From Diplolepis rosae (lineage: Eukaryota; Arthropoda; Insecta; Hymenoptera; Diplolepididae): a DNA stretch of 64,000 bases. Each line of letters starts with the position of its first letter. The first letter of the stretch is position 1. Location: assembly GCA_030998225.1 (NCBI GenBank), contig JAPYXD010000704.1, forward strand, positions 4,898,001 to 4,962,000, written 5' to 3'. Below the pieces are notes generated by a model. It saw only the letters and a list, made by a program, of their open reading frames with translations, searched no databases and was not told where the DNA came from. Position numbers and translations under genes: made by a program. This document shows, one piece after another, positions 23,830-34,848 of the stretch.

Positions 23830-24756
23830 AAGGGTGATCAATTTAGATGTATAGGATTTTAAATTGAAATAAAACAACGAAAATTCAAATTGATAGGGCA
23901 ATCTTTTTTATTTTTGTGTAGAACCATTGACGACATTTATTTTTTAAAGATAACCCCTTTTGAATGTTGACCGCAACTGCGCTTTAATTCGTCCATCCGT
24001 AAACACCAATTTTGAATGTCTCGCTCGAGGACTTTGGTCGGTATCTTGCTAATAATTTCAGTAATGTTGGCTTCCAATGCCTCAATAGTAGCTGGTTTAT
24101 CCACAAAACATTTAGACTTTACAACCCCCACAAATAAAAGTCCAAAGGTGTGATATCACACGATCTTGGAGGCCAATCCACCGTTCCGAGACGAGAGATA
24201 AATTGCTCACCGAAACGACTACGCAGTAAATCCATTGTTTCACGGGCTGTATGACATGTAGCACTGTCTTGTTGGAACCAAATGTCGTGGAGATTACGGG
24301 CTTCAATTTCCGGCATCAAAAATCGCCCAAGTAGTGCCATAAGATAGGCCAAATTGTTGAGATCGGCGCCGAATCGATTGTTCCGGGTCTTCGGCAAAAC
24401 TCTCATTTACAGCCGCAATATTCTCTACAGTTCGGGCTGTACGTGGTCTAATCGGTCGAGTATCATCCAATAATATTAAATTATTCTCGAGTTTGCCGAC
24501 GGTATGCCGAATAGTGCGTTCGGTAGGACGATTATGTACACCATAAATTGGCATGAGCGCGCGATAAACACTTTTCACAGAGCGTCCATTTTCGTAATAT
24601 AATTGTACGATTTGTAAACTTTTTCGAGGCGTAAGTCTTTCTATGATGAAATGTCAATAAAAACTGAATAAAATTGTGTATCTAGTTTGACAGTAGTCAC
24701 GCGTGACTTGTCAATAAAACCCTATTGGAAAAAGTACCTCCAATTTGACCACACTT
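23830..24756 (-). mobile_element. Internally deleted TA-targeted transposon with transposase pieces
   Basis: The ends are similar inverted repeats (left AAGGGTGATCAATTTAGA; right, read inward, AAGTGTGGTCAAATTGGA), flanked by TA (23,828-23,829 and 24,757-24,758). On the reverse strand the transposase is present in three pieces. The first is an N-terminal HTH region (YGVHNRPTERTIRHTVGKLE, then RRRSQQFGLSYGTTWAIF). After an internal deletion comes the catalytic C-terminal part WFQQDSATCHTARETMDLL, then WPPRSCDITPLDFYLWG. Last is the tail KCFVDKPATIEAL. The Asp of QQDSATCHTA is one catalytic residue; the first Asp block is deleted. The same family style occurs at 54,853-55,609. Confidence 0.85.
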
Positions 24757-24839
24757 TATTAAATCGCGTCGGTCCATCTTGTAACTATATTCATGTTAAA
24801 GCGTTACCATTTTCCTCTAATAATCAGTATGTGTCATTT

Positions 24840-25575
24840 CGCTGAAGTGTAAACAACACGCCTTCTTTGTGCTCTAACCATGTCAACTTTTGTGCCAACA
24901 CAACAACATTCGCGGGAAGCGCTGCTTTTCTGCTTTAACTTGAAGAAAAGTGCAGCTGAAGGACATCGATTGCTATGTGAAGCATATGGGGAACATGATC
25001 CATCAATAAAAACATGTGAGTATTTGTTCCGGCGTTTCAAGTGTGGCAAGAAGCTAATGCTGTGCATCAGGTAGGATCAGCTCGGAGTGGTCAGTTATGA
25101 GCTACTCCAGCCTAACGAAACCATCACTGCAGAACGTTACCAACAACAATTGATGCAATTGAGCTGAACATTGAAGTTTAAACGCCCCCAAAATGATCTT
25201 TTAGCATGACAACGCTCGGCGAGACGTTGCTAAAGTCGTCAAGGAAACTTTGGAAGCACTTAACTGGGATGTCCTACCTTACCCACCGTATTCACCGGAC
25301 ATTGGTTCTCCGGACTATCTGTTGTTCGGGTCGATGGCTCATGGCATGGCTGAGCAGCACTTCACTTCTTATGAAGAAGCCAAAAATTGGGTCAATTCTT
25401 GGATCGCCTCAAAAGATGAGGAATTTTTTAAACGCGGTATCCGTATGCTGCCTGAAAGATGGTCAAAGGTAGTAGAAAGAGATGGGCAATACTTTGAATA
25501 ACATACATTAAACCAACTTTTCTGAATAAAGCTTCAAAATCACCAAAAAAACCCTCAAAACTTATTTGTACACAC
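24840..25575 (+). mobile_element. Internally deleted mariner (irritans-like)
   Basis: Forward ORF 24,880-25,074 gives the N-terminal mariner domain (FVPTQQHSREALLFCFNLKK, then AAEGHRLLCEAYGEHDPSI and YLFRRFK). The far C-terminal domain is at 25,250-25,501 (LPYPPYSPDIGSPDYLLFGS, where the third catalytic Asp block SPDYLLF is kept, then ERWSKVVERDGQYFE). The middle, with the first two catalytic Asp residues, is missing or shifted. The 3' end holds CCCTCAAAACTTATTTGTAC, a typical mariner terminal repeat. No matching left repeat was found. Confidence 0.85.
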
Positions 25576-26048
25576 AATATTAGCGACACAAGAACGTCAC
25601 ATATGTAAACTACATGGATGCTTTTCAAAATTAGTCACACATTTTTGAATGTCCTTTATACGCAAAACATTCTGTCTGTGACAAAAACAATCTCACAATA
25701 CTTATATTGCCTAGTTTTCGTATATCAATATTTTTAAACAACTTCATATCTTTTAAATAATTAAAAATAAATACACATGAAATCAAATGTACGATTAACA
25801 ATTTGACAATGGAAAGCATCTATTCTTGCTGAAATATTGGTGAAATCAAATAAAAGTCACTAGGGAAGATCTGACAATTGCTACAATTTTATAATCAATT
25901 ACTGATCAAAATGTTTCCAAAAATTGCTTGTAAATATAAATTTTTTGGAGTTCATAGACATCTTTATTGTCTTTTATGAAGAATGAGTTTATAAATTGAT
26001 ATCTCAGGCTACATGGAAATGAGTTCACAGGCAAAACAATACCGGTAA
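25576..26048. other. AT-rich stretch, nothing recognised
   Basis: No supported feature lies between two mariner remnants. Confidence 0.4.
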
Positions 26049-26440
26049 AGTACGAGGGTCGTTCGATAAGTAAGGTGAATTTCCCATTAAATGACGCCAC
26101 AATGAATTTTGAAGTATATAGCCAGAAATTAGCACTCTTTAGGCAGGCCTATATCAAGTTTTAGTCCAAGCCGACGCTTAGTCTACCTTTAGCATACATT
26201 TTAAGTAAGCTTGTTAGTAGTTTACATAAAAATAGAGTAAAAAGACACTAACATAAGACAAAGCCTGCAGTTGAGGTTACCGCGCTGAAAATTATTGAAA
26301 AAATCAATTCTATCGTTATCGAAGATCGCTTAATGAAGGTGAGTAAGATAGATGAGATCGTCGACATCTCAGCACATAGTGCATGATATCCTGCACGAAA
26401 AATATTTTTTGATTGCGCTACTAGCAATAATACTGATCAG
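26049..26440 (+). mobile_element. Decayed mariner 5' end
   Basis: TACGAGGGTCGTTCGATAAG at 26,049 is a typical mariner terminal repeat. About 220 bp later a short frame reads KIIEKINSIVIEDRLMKVSK and IDEIVDIS, matching the second helix-turn-helix of SETMAR-type transposases, followed by a shifted ILHEKYF-like piece. The catalytic domain is gone. Confidence 0.6.
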
Positions 26441-26445
26441 ATAAT

Positions 26446-26756
26446 ACTGGTTGTTTCCGATAGTTAGCTTCAAGCGCGCTCTGAGGTTACGAAAAAGAGC
26501 CAATTGATGTTCCCCAATAATCTCGTATCAGTAGAAAGTAATAAGAACAGCGAATAATATATGAATGCCAACAAAAACAGAGCACGCCATGTTCGGACGG
26601 AGCGGCAGTGTCAGACTACGTACTAGTGGCACTCATATATTATTCGCTGTTTTTACTACTTTTTACTGGTGCGAGATTATTGAGGCTCATCAATTCGCTC
26701 ATCTTGTAACCTCATAGTGCGCTCTGTGCGTAATTTCGGAGGCAACAATCTCTCTT
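26446..26756. repeat. Foldback palindrome with about 100-120-bp arms
   Basis: The left arm (about 26,446-26,570) and right arm (about 26,632-26,756) are reverse complements at roughly 80 percent by eye. Both include CAGCGAATAATATATGA and an AATAATCTCG block. The loop is about 60 bp and GC-richer. There is no ORF. It has the form of a foldback or MITE-like element. Flanking duplications were not resolved. Confidence 0.8.
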
Positions 26757-28036
26757 GCATATAGACGGAAAATATTTAATTACAACTCTCTATGACGTGT
26801 CTTTTTCATGAATTTTTATCACTCTAGCACAGTGTCTCCAGAACGGGGCAAAACCCACCACACGACCCACGAGCTCATACTTTTTTTCCCTATCAACAGG
26901 ATCGTAACTGCTGATAGAAGAAGAAAGCCTGAAAAAAAAGAATCGGTTTCCTGATTCTGGGAGTAGAGAATCGATTTTCACGAAAATCGAACATCAAAGA
27001 ATCGATTCAAAAATCGAAATCGTTTCACCAAAAATAAATTTTTTAAAGAATCGAATCGGAATCGAAAATCCCTACTTTTAATTTCCAACCATCAAGATAT
27101 GGTTCGGTGAAAAGAGATTTCACTTGAATGAGGGAGCCATCTTCGCTATGGATGAGTATTTGAAAGGTCTCGAGGCCTGCTAATTTTTTAGGAAAATCAA
27201 AAAATTGGAAGATCGCTAGACCAAGTGCGCGGATCATCAAGGAAAGTATCTTGAGAATTAGAGGCGAATTTTTCAAAAAGAAAATTTTGTACCTCAATTT
27301 TTTCAGTTTATGTAACGCCATTTCCACGAAAATTGAGATACAAAGTTTAACATTTGAGAAATTAAATAAAAAATACTGTGATAGGTTTGTCTGGCTACAA
27401 ATGTTTATAATTGCAAAAATTGGAACGCGTGAAATATCACGTGTTCTAGTTGGTCCATGGTTTTAAGTTTTCGAAAAAAAATTCGTTTTGACTAATAATA
27501 ATAATAATATTCACATTACACTGATTCAAGGCCAACTCTTCTTTCTTCGGTTGGATTTCAATTAGGATTCCAAACCCCACTTTGGAATTCCGATTAGTTG
27601 ATCAGAGGTTTAAACACCCATTATTCAAACATAAATGATTTTTAGATGGGAATGATTGATTATCGGTCAGGAATGACTGACTGTAAATAAAGAAACCAGT
27701 CACTAATTGAAATTATTAAGAATTCTTACTGATTTAAAGTTAGAGAGTAGATTTCGTGATTATTAGTAATAAGGCCTTTTACAAAAAATTAATTTGTTTA
27801 TTTATTTATTTTCAATTGTGGTTGTTCTCTTCTAAACAATTAAGACTTATCAGGGCAAGAGGAGTGAGTATAATCAAAAGATAAATATACGATATATATC
27901 ACAATAAAAAAAAATAAAACTGCCACATTTATAATTTTAAATAAAAACGGTTGTAACCATTTTGATAAAAAATAAAACTACAGACGCGTAGAAGAATAAA
28001 AAATTATTTAAAAAAAACAGAACTTAAGTTTAGTAT
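26757..28036. other. Non-coding stretch before gypsy-3
   Basis: AT-rich with only short ORFs (27,043-27,327 and 27,251-27,466 overlap on opposite strands and lack motifs). Nothing recognised. Confidence 0.4.
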
Positions 28037-28362
28037 TGTAACAAGGTTACATAAGTGCCCCGTGGGGACACAGCCCTGCGACCGAAATTTTGGGGAACGC
28101 GGCCCGACATGCTTCGCAGTCGCGTGCCGACGCCGGTTCCTTCTTCTTCACCGGTCTCGCGATGGTGATGGTCAGCGCTGTCGAGCGAGTTACGTTTTCC
28201 CGCGGCATCGGTCGTTTTTTTCATGTCTAAGTGCCTTGGTCTACGATCCACGAAGTGTAAATGCGCAATAAACTGATTATGTGGTAAATGCTCGCTTAAT
28301 TTTTGTGTATTCCTTTCTCGGCGTCCCTCCTACCCTTCCCTTAGTTAGCGGCCCCGGTCGCA
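28037..28362 (+). repeat. 5' LTR of gypsy-3
   Basis: It starts TGTAACAAGGTTACATAAG and ends CCCCGGTCGCA. An AATAAA signal lies near 28,268 (GCGCAATAAACTG). The next bases, ACTTGGCGCCCAACC (28,364-28,378), look like the tRNA primer-binding site common in animal gypsy elements. Confidence 0.85.
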
Positions 28363-28547
28363 AACTTGGCGCCCAACCAAAATAACCCATAAAGTCCTTC
28401 AGCCGAGAAAGCACTTTTAACAGTAAAAATTGCCAAGTGATAAATAAAGTGAGTAATGGAAAATTCAGTGAGTAAATGATGAAAGTGACCAAGAAATAAA
28501 TAAGAGGAATAGCAGACATCACGAGTGAGTAAAATAGAAATAGATTA

Positions 28548-30170
28548 ATGAAATTAAGGTCAGGAAAAATAAAGAACAGAAAAATGGCCAATAAAAATGA
28601 AATTGGCGAAAATGAAAAAATAAAGGAGATTGAGTTGGAAAATACATTGTCGAAGAGTAAATTAAAAGGGGAAGAGAGCGAAAATAGAGAAATAGCGAGA
28701 AATAATAAAAGAGAGGTAGAGTTATTAGAAATAAGAAATAAAGAGGTAGAATTAGGGAGAGATAGAAGAATAGAAATAGAGGTTAGAGAGAGACAGCATG
28801 CAAACAAAATGAGTACAATACCTAAAGCCACAATACGTAACATAGAGACAATTTCAAGACCACGTGACAAAGAAGGACAAAGCAAGGACACACTACAGAA
28901 ACCCAACGAAAACACAGAAATAATAAATAGTACCCACAAACGCATGCTATCTCCTAATACGGAAAATACGGTAGGTTATTGGCGAAATTAGAGGAAGAAG
29001 AGAATTTAGATTTAGATAAAATAAAATTTCGGGAATTAGAATAAAAGTACTTAGAGAGAGAACGCGAAACAAAAAGAAGCGAAATGAAAAAACTAGATAA
29101 GGAGAAACTAGAAATCGAAAAAATAATTAGGGAAAAATTGGAAAGGGATAAATTAGAGCTGGAGATATACAAAAGAACGCAAAGGGAAGAAGGAGATAGA
29201 ACATTCGAAGTAGACTCGTTTATAGAAACGAATAATAAATTTTGGAAAGGAGCGGAAATACTGATTGAAAACGAAGAACAAAAAAACGATAAGTCAAAAA
29301 TTCAAGAATTAACCCTAGAAATAGAGTCATTAAAAGAGAAAATGGAACAGATCTTAAAAAGTACACAAAATGAAACTTTAAAAACGCCTAATGCTCAAAA
29401 CATAGTTAACCTTGAAGCAGAAAGCCAAGTAAAAGTAAAATCGACTATTCCAGAAAATAAACGAAACGAGGCGCAAGTCGAACTATACGATAACCAACGT
29501 AGAGAGAATAACAATCTAAGCGATGAAAACATACAGGACAACGAATTACAAGCAATGCGAGCATCGCTCTTCCCATTCGGAATGGTCCAAACACCTTTCC
29601 AAATCATGTTAAATTGGCCAGTTAAATTCGGAAACAATACAGATGACAGCCCAACAATCTTCTTAAATAACTTATTAAGGTTTAAAAGGGGGTACAAAAT
29701 CAACGAACAAGATACTTTAGAAAATTTAGACGCCGTGTTGATAGGAGAGGCTCAAAGTTGGTACCAAGTAAATAAAAGGAATTGGCACAACTTGGAAAAT
29801 TTCATACAAGAATTCAAACAAGTCTAATTAAATGAAAAATACGTAGAGGTAATTCACAACAAAATAAAATGTTGCAATCAAAAGAAAAACCAAGAAATTC
29901 ACAGTTTCATAATAGAAATGAGACAGTTATTCGAGAAATTAGAACCACTTCCCAGCTTGGAATGGCAATTAAAAAAAGTTTACGAGAATTTGAGACTCGA
30001 ATATAAAATTTACATTACAAGGAATTCATTCAAGAACTTTACAGAATTAGAAATAGTATGAAGAGAGTGGGAAGCTTAAATGGAAAAATCAAGAATAAAA
30101 GGACAACAAATTAAAATAATGGAAAATGACGGGAACGACAGATATTATCAAAAGAAAGAAAAGAACAAGA
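28548..30170 (+). pseudogene. gag: Gag of gypsy-3
   Basis: Lys/Glu-rich N-terminal frame from 28,548 (MKLRSGKIKNRK) shifts frame near 28,975 and has a stop at about 29,041. It continues from 29,084 as a long charged coiled-coil region and then a capsid-like domain (LFPFGMVQTPFQIMLNWPVK, then NLLRFKRGYKINEQD, AQSWYQ and NLENFIQEFKQ), with a stop at 29,825. The frame then goes on with EMRQLFEKLEPLPSLEWQLK before further stops. No clear zinc knuckle is seen. The very A-rich coding strand makes long open antisense frames (for example 28,277-28,945) that are artefacts. Confidence 0.75.
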
Positions 30171-30465
30171 TATAAACCGGGAAAAACAGCATAGTCAAGA
30201 CTATGAAAATAATTATGAAAAACAGAATAATTTTAGGCGTAAATTACACAACACACAGTATAGACCACAATTCCAACCAAGGTACGCTAACAATGACACA
30301 AGATATTTTTATAACAACTAAAAAAGTCAAAACACATACCCACGAACTCGAGATAATAATGAATTCCTAAACAGAACAAAGTTTAATGACAACCGTAGTT
30401 TCAGATACCAAAATCCAAACAAATGGTTTGCTATTTAGACTGGTACCAGAACTAAGATCTATAGG

Positions 30466-32802
30466 GTGATATGGAACGAGGATGGAGAAAAAAGAGAACT
30501 AAGAAAGGAGAGTCTAGAAGACAGAACGAGAGTAAGAAATAAAATAAAGTTGCGAAATCAAGAAGTAAGACCAGCAAACAACCTAAAATGGGGAGCAATA
30601 GCCACTAGTACCCCAACCAACCATACCCTACCTGAAGTCGGCCAGATAATGAACACAAGATGGTCCGAAATACCAGGGAGACAGAAAAGTCTGATTTCAC
30701 GAGAGCTGGAAGTCCCTAGTTCTAGTCCCTTAGAAAAAGAAAAGGCAGTACAAACAGCTGTCAAAGCAAAAGCCAAGCGTGGGGACAAACGAATGGTAAA
30801 TGAAATAGAGGAGGAACCCGAAAAGGAAAAACAGAATAAATTAAAACTGAAAAAAAAACGAAACGAAGGAAGCAAGAATGAAAAAGTATCGAGAGAAAGA
30901 AAAGAAACAGAAAACAAAAAATGCGAGGGAATAATAGAACTAAACGAAAATCAAGGACAGCAATTAAGAAAATTAATCGAAAGAAAGGTTAACAAAACAG
31001 GAACAAAACTCGAACCCACACACATGACAAAACACAAAATAGATTTACAAGGCCACGAACCAATAAAACAAAGATATTACCACGTCTCGCCCAAAGTAAT
31101 AGAGTATATGTACGAGGAAATTGATAAAATGTTGGAAGAGGACGTAATCGAACCCTCGAATAGCGACTGGTCGAACCCAGTAGTTATGATCAAGAAACCA
31201 AACGGAAAATATAGATTCTGCTTAGATTTCAGAAAAGTAAATAAAATAACGAAAAAAGACTTGTACTCAATACCAATCATGGCAGAAATTTTAGATGCAT
31301 TGAGGTCAGCAAGACACATATCAAAAGGAAAATGCCATTCGGATTAACAAACGCCCCAGCTATATTTCAGCGCTTAATGGACAAGGTAATAACACCAGAT
31401 CTAAAACCTAATGTATTCTGTTTAAAGTGCTAAGAGACCACATGACGTTAAAATGGCTGCATAATTTGAAAAACCCAACAGGACGGCTAGCAAGATGGGC
31501 GCTGGAACTACTAGAATACGACTACGAGATAGTATACAGAAAAGGCTCACTAAATTATGCACCAGACGCTTTATCAAGAACAAGCGAAAAGTTAAATTCA
31601 ACAGCAAGTACACTAGCACTAATAAAAAAAAAGAAAGAAAACAAAAGAAACGAAGTTAAGGATGAATGGTATAATCACAAACTAATGCAAGTAAAGGAAA
31701 AACCAACAGAAAACCCAAACTGGCGAATAAGAGATAACCAACTACATTTTTTCAGACCAGACCCGTTAAAATCAAGTCTAGATCTAAATAGCAATCCATG
31801 AAAGTTAACAATACCAAAGGAATTAAGAGAGCAAGTGTTGAGAGAAAACCACGATAGTAAACAGGCAGGACACTTGGGTATGGAAAAAACATACGCAAGA
31901 ATCGCAGAGAACTATTTTTGGCCGGGAATGTATTCAGAAACATTGAAATACGTAAAAGAATGCGACACATGCCAAAGAATTAAACCTAAAATTAGCAACC
32001 AAGTGGGACTATTAGGAAGAAGAATAATTGAAGAACCATGGACAGTAGTGGCGGCAGATATAGTAGGCCCACTACCGAGATCAAAGTTAAAAAATCAATA
32101 TATGCTGGTTTTTGTAGATATGTCCAATAAACGGGTGGAAATAATTCCGGTAAAGAACAAACTAGCAACAACGATAGAAAATGAATTCCACAGGAAAATC
32201 ATAATAAAATGGGGAATACCGAGAATCCTGTTTACGGATAACGGTCAAGAGTTCGTAAACAACAGCATGGTAAAACTAACAAAAATTTCGGAATACGACA
32301 TTCTAAAACACCACGATACCATCCACAATCAAATCCGACAGAAAAGTGCAACAGATCAATAAAAACGGCAATAAAAGCATACTTAGAAAAAGATCGCAAA
32401 GAATGGGATAAAAATTTAGATGACCTACAATTCGCGTTAAATGCGAGTAAACACACGTCAACAGGTTTGACACCAGCATTTCTAAACTTTCGAAGGTAAC
32501 TAGAACCAATTCAAACGTTAAAAAAAGATTTAATAAACATAGAGAAAATAGAATCACAAGAATTAGGAAAGTGAATAGAGAGACTAAACAGGTTGAAAAT
32601 AGTAAAAGACGAGTTACAGAAAAATTTAGAATTAGCAAATGAAAGACAGTCAAAATATTATAATTTAAGACGTGGACCAATTAGCTACGAGATTGGAGAA
32701 CAGGTACTAAGAAGCGAAAAGACGCTGTCAAATAAAGCAGATAATATAGCAAAAAAGTTAAACAAAAATTTCGAATATATATATATAGAAAAAACTAAAT
32801 AA
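30466..32802 (+). pseudogene. pol: Pol of gypsy-3: RT fingers, RNase H tail and integrase, with deletions
   Basis: From about 31,010 the RT N-terminus reads TKHKIDLQGHEPIKQRYYHV, then VIEPSNSDWSNPVVMIKKP and RFCLDFRKVNKITKKD. The palm with its Y-x-D-D box is deleted: a small piece MPFGLTNAPAIFQRLMDK (another frame, about 31,332) is followed at once by the RNase H end (TLKWLHNLKNPTGRLARWAL, YRKGSLNYAPDALSR). Integrase (from about 31,800) has the HHCC finger (HDSKQAGHLGMEKTY, CDTCQ), catalytic Asp in VVAADIVGPLP and in LFTDNGQEF, then shifts frame near 32,300. The Glu region (RCNRSIKTAIKAYL) lies in another frame. Protease is not identifiable. The first part of the ORF (30,466-30,950) is a charged linker. 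Confidence 0.85.
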
Positions 32803-32888
32803 ACAAGTAGAAACGCACATACAATAATAAGTTAAAAAAAAAACAATACAAAGCACAACAGAAAGAACTACTTTTATGTTGACAGATT

Positions 32889-33377
32889 ATGGAGCAGAAA
32901 CCAAAACTGAAGTGTGAGCAGTGTTACCGAGAGATAACGGTCGTGGAGTCCCTGAAACACAAGTGCCCAAGGCTACTAGACCTGCTCCAGGCCCGGCTAA
33001 CCCCAGAAACATGGGAGGAAGTTAACCAGAGGAAAGAAGAAGTAAGAAGAAGAGAAGCAGCAAGAAAGGAAATAGAATTGAAAAACGAATTTAGGAAGAT
33101 ACACAGAGAGGAAAAATTAAAACAATAAGGACAAGAAGGACAAGAACGTAAAGAAGAGAAAGAAAGAAGAATATGGAACGAAGGAATAGAACGAATGAAG
33201 AAGGAACTGAGGAAGGAGAAAGAACGTGAAGCAAAGAAAGAAGAAATTGAAAAAAAAAACACTGAGAAAGTAAAAGACGCAGACAAGAAAGAAAAGGACA
33301 AAGACAGCGATACAGAGACAGACAGCGACACAGAATCAGACGATTCAACGGAAACAGTAGTATATAAAGGAAAATAG
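32889..33377 (+). pseudogene. Accessory ORF of gypsy-3: Cys/His finger plus charged coiled coil
   Basis: It lies after pol and before the 3' LTR, the env position. One frame of about 163 codons is broken by a single TAA at 33,126-33,128. The start MEQKPKLKCEQCYREI and LKHKCPRLL give C-x2-C and H-x-C, a probable zinc-binding pair. Then comes WEEVNQRKEEVRRREAARK and a long Lys/Glu helix, ending in an acidic (DS/DT)n tail. There is no signal peptide, membrane segment or fusion motif, so it is not an Env. The same layout (H/C residues, W-E-E, charged helix) appears in the reverse ORF at 45,893-46,254. Function unknown. Confidence 0.6.
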
Positions 33378-33608
33378 ACTAAAGTTAAGAAATTATAATT
33401 AAGAAAATACTTTTAAGAAACTTAGTATTTGATTTAATAGATATATTCATCGAAAAAAAATATATTTGTTTTTTTTTTAGTTATTTAAAATGTATAATTA
33501 TAGAAAATGTCTTTTTGGGTTTCGGTCAAAGCCATACAAAAAAAAAAAAGAAAACAATAAAAAACAGAAGCAAAGAATAGACCGCAACCCGATTAGGGGA
33601 AAGGGGGT

Positions 33609-33681
33609 TGTAACAAGGTTACATAAGTATTTCTTTCTCGGCGTCCCACCTTCCCTTCCCTTAGTGAGCGGCCCCGGTCGG
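33609..33681 (+). repeat. 3' LTR of gypsy-3, internally deleted
   Basis: It keeps the first about 20 bases (TGTAACAAGGTTACATAAGT) and the last about 50 bases (TTTCTCGGCGTCCC to CCCCGGTCG) of the 326-bp 5' LTR. About 250 bp between them is gone. AGTAT follows. Confidence 0.85.
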
Positions 33682-33686
33682 AGTAT

Positions 33687-34848
33687 AAAAGATACAACTT
33701 TCCAAAGGAATATACTTTCATTCACACGATTTACACAACATTTTTGCCTGAAATAGCTACACTAGTGTGAACTTCAAACATTTCTTTGGAATTCCAACTC
33801 AATGGCCTTCTACACGCAAATATTTTCTTTAAAAGACAAAACTCAGAAGAAATTGTATTGAACACTCAAGTTTTCTTCGTATTCTTGAAAACGTTTTTTC
33901 AGTTGTTTCAATTAATCGATTGGGTCAATTGATTGATTTTTTAAAGTTATCTTAATCAGGATAAATAAGTAAATAAAATGAGAATCAAAATCACAACACC
34001 CCTACTACCGTAAATTATTTTATAAAACATGATCGTTCAATATTCTCAGCTAAGAGAAAAGTTCGTTCGCAAAACAGCACAGAATGAGACATGAAGCCGT
34101 CTATGAATTCACATTTCATACCCTTTGCGAACTTAGCGTAGTTTATATCCACCTTTTCATTGCGTATTATAAAAAATAATTACGTTAAAACGGAAAAGGC
34201 CAGGTGTTATATTTACCCAGACTCTGGTGCATAATATAGATTCCATTCAAGAATTATGTGTTATACATAATATTTGAGTTCTAAGCTCTCTAAATCTGAA
34301 TTAGTCAATATTAACTAAAACTAAGTAAAATTTACTGATGGATCAGCGAGAGTGTGTGCACTTTCAATTATTAGGGAACTTTTACAATAAATTAGTTTAA
34401 AAATTACTTTGAATTGGTCAAATTTTACTATGGATTTTCCTAATCACTTATTATTCCCTAATCGTGATATACTCAGAACATATATATATATATATATTCT
34501 CCCTAAATTTTACACAAAAATCAGGGTAACATATCATCCGAAGGCGGTTTTCACTCGCGAGTATGTCTAAATAAGGGACGAATAGCATTATGAAATATGA
34601 GCGAGTCGGAGCAAGTCAACGTTGTCGTGTGTGTACATGTATATCAACGTCTTCGCGTGTGAATACGCATAAAGTATCAACAAATCAGCGTGGTTTCTCC
34701 AGATAATATTTTACAGTTTTATTTTCCATGTGATTTCAATTATGCGCCCAGCAACCCCTAAAATCATAATTCACGAGGTACCAACACTCGTGTTGAATTA
34801 AATAGGGATGTCGGTAAAATAGTGCGCCAGTGGAATTAAAAATTTAAT
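33687..34848. other. AT-rich stretch between gypsy-3 and gypsy-4
   Basis: It contains a short (TA)n run near 34,480-34,497. No genes are recognised. A 5' LTR for gypsy-4 was looked for here and not found. Confidence 0.4.

Larger units (their letters stand above)
28037..33681 (+). mobile_element. Ty3/gypsy retrotransposon 'gypsy-3' with LTRs and 5-bp target duplication
   Basis: It is bounded by LTRs starting TGTAACAAGGTTACATAAG, with AGTAT immediately outside both ends (28,032-28,036 and 33,682-33,686). The order is LTR, primer-binding-site-like sequence, gag, pol with internal deletions, an accessory ORF, and a shortened 3' LTR. Stops, frameshifts and deletions in gag, RT and RNase H make it inactive. 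Confidence 0.9.

Noticed and set aside
28277..28945. 222-residue hydrophobic reverse ORF
   Set aside because: It is the antisense of the very A-rich gypsy-3 gag; the apparent membrane segments come from T-rich codons.
33091..33348. Ser/Leu/Phe-rich reverse ORFs
   Set aside because: They are antisense to the Lys/Glu-rich accessory ORF of gypsy-3.
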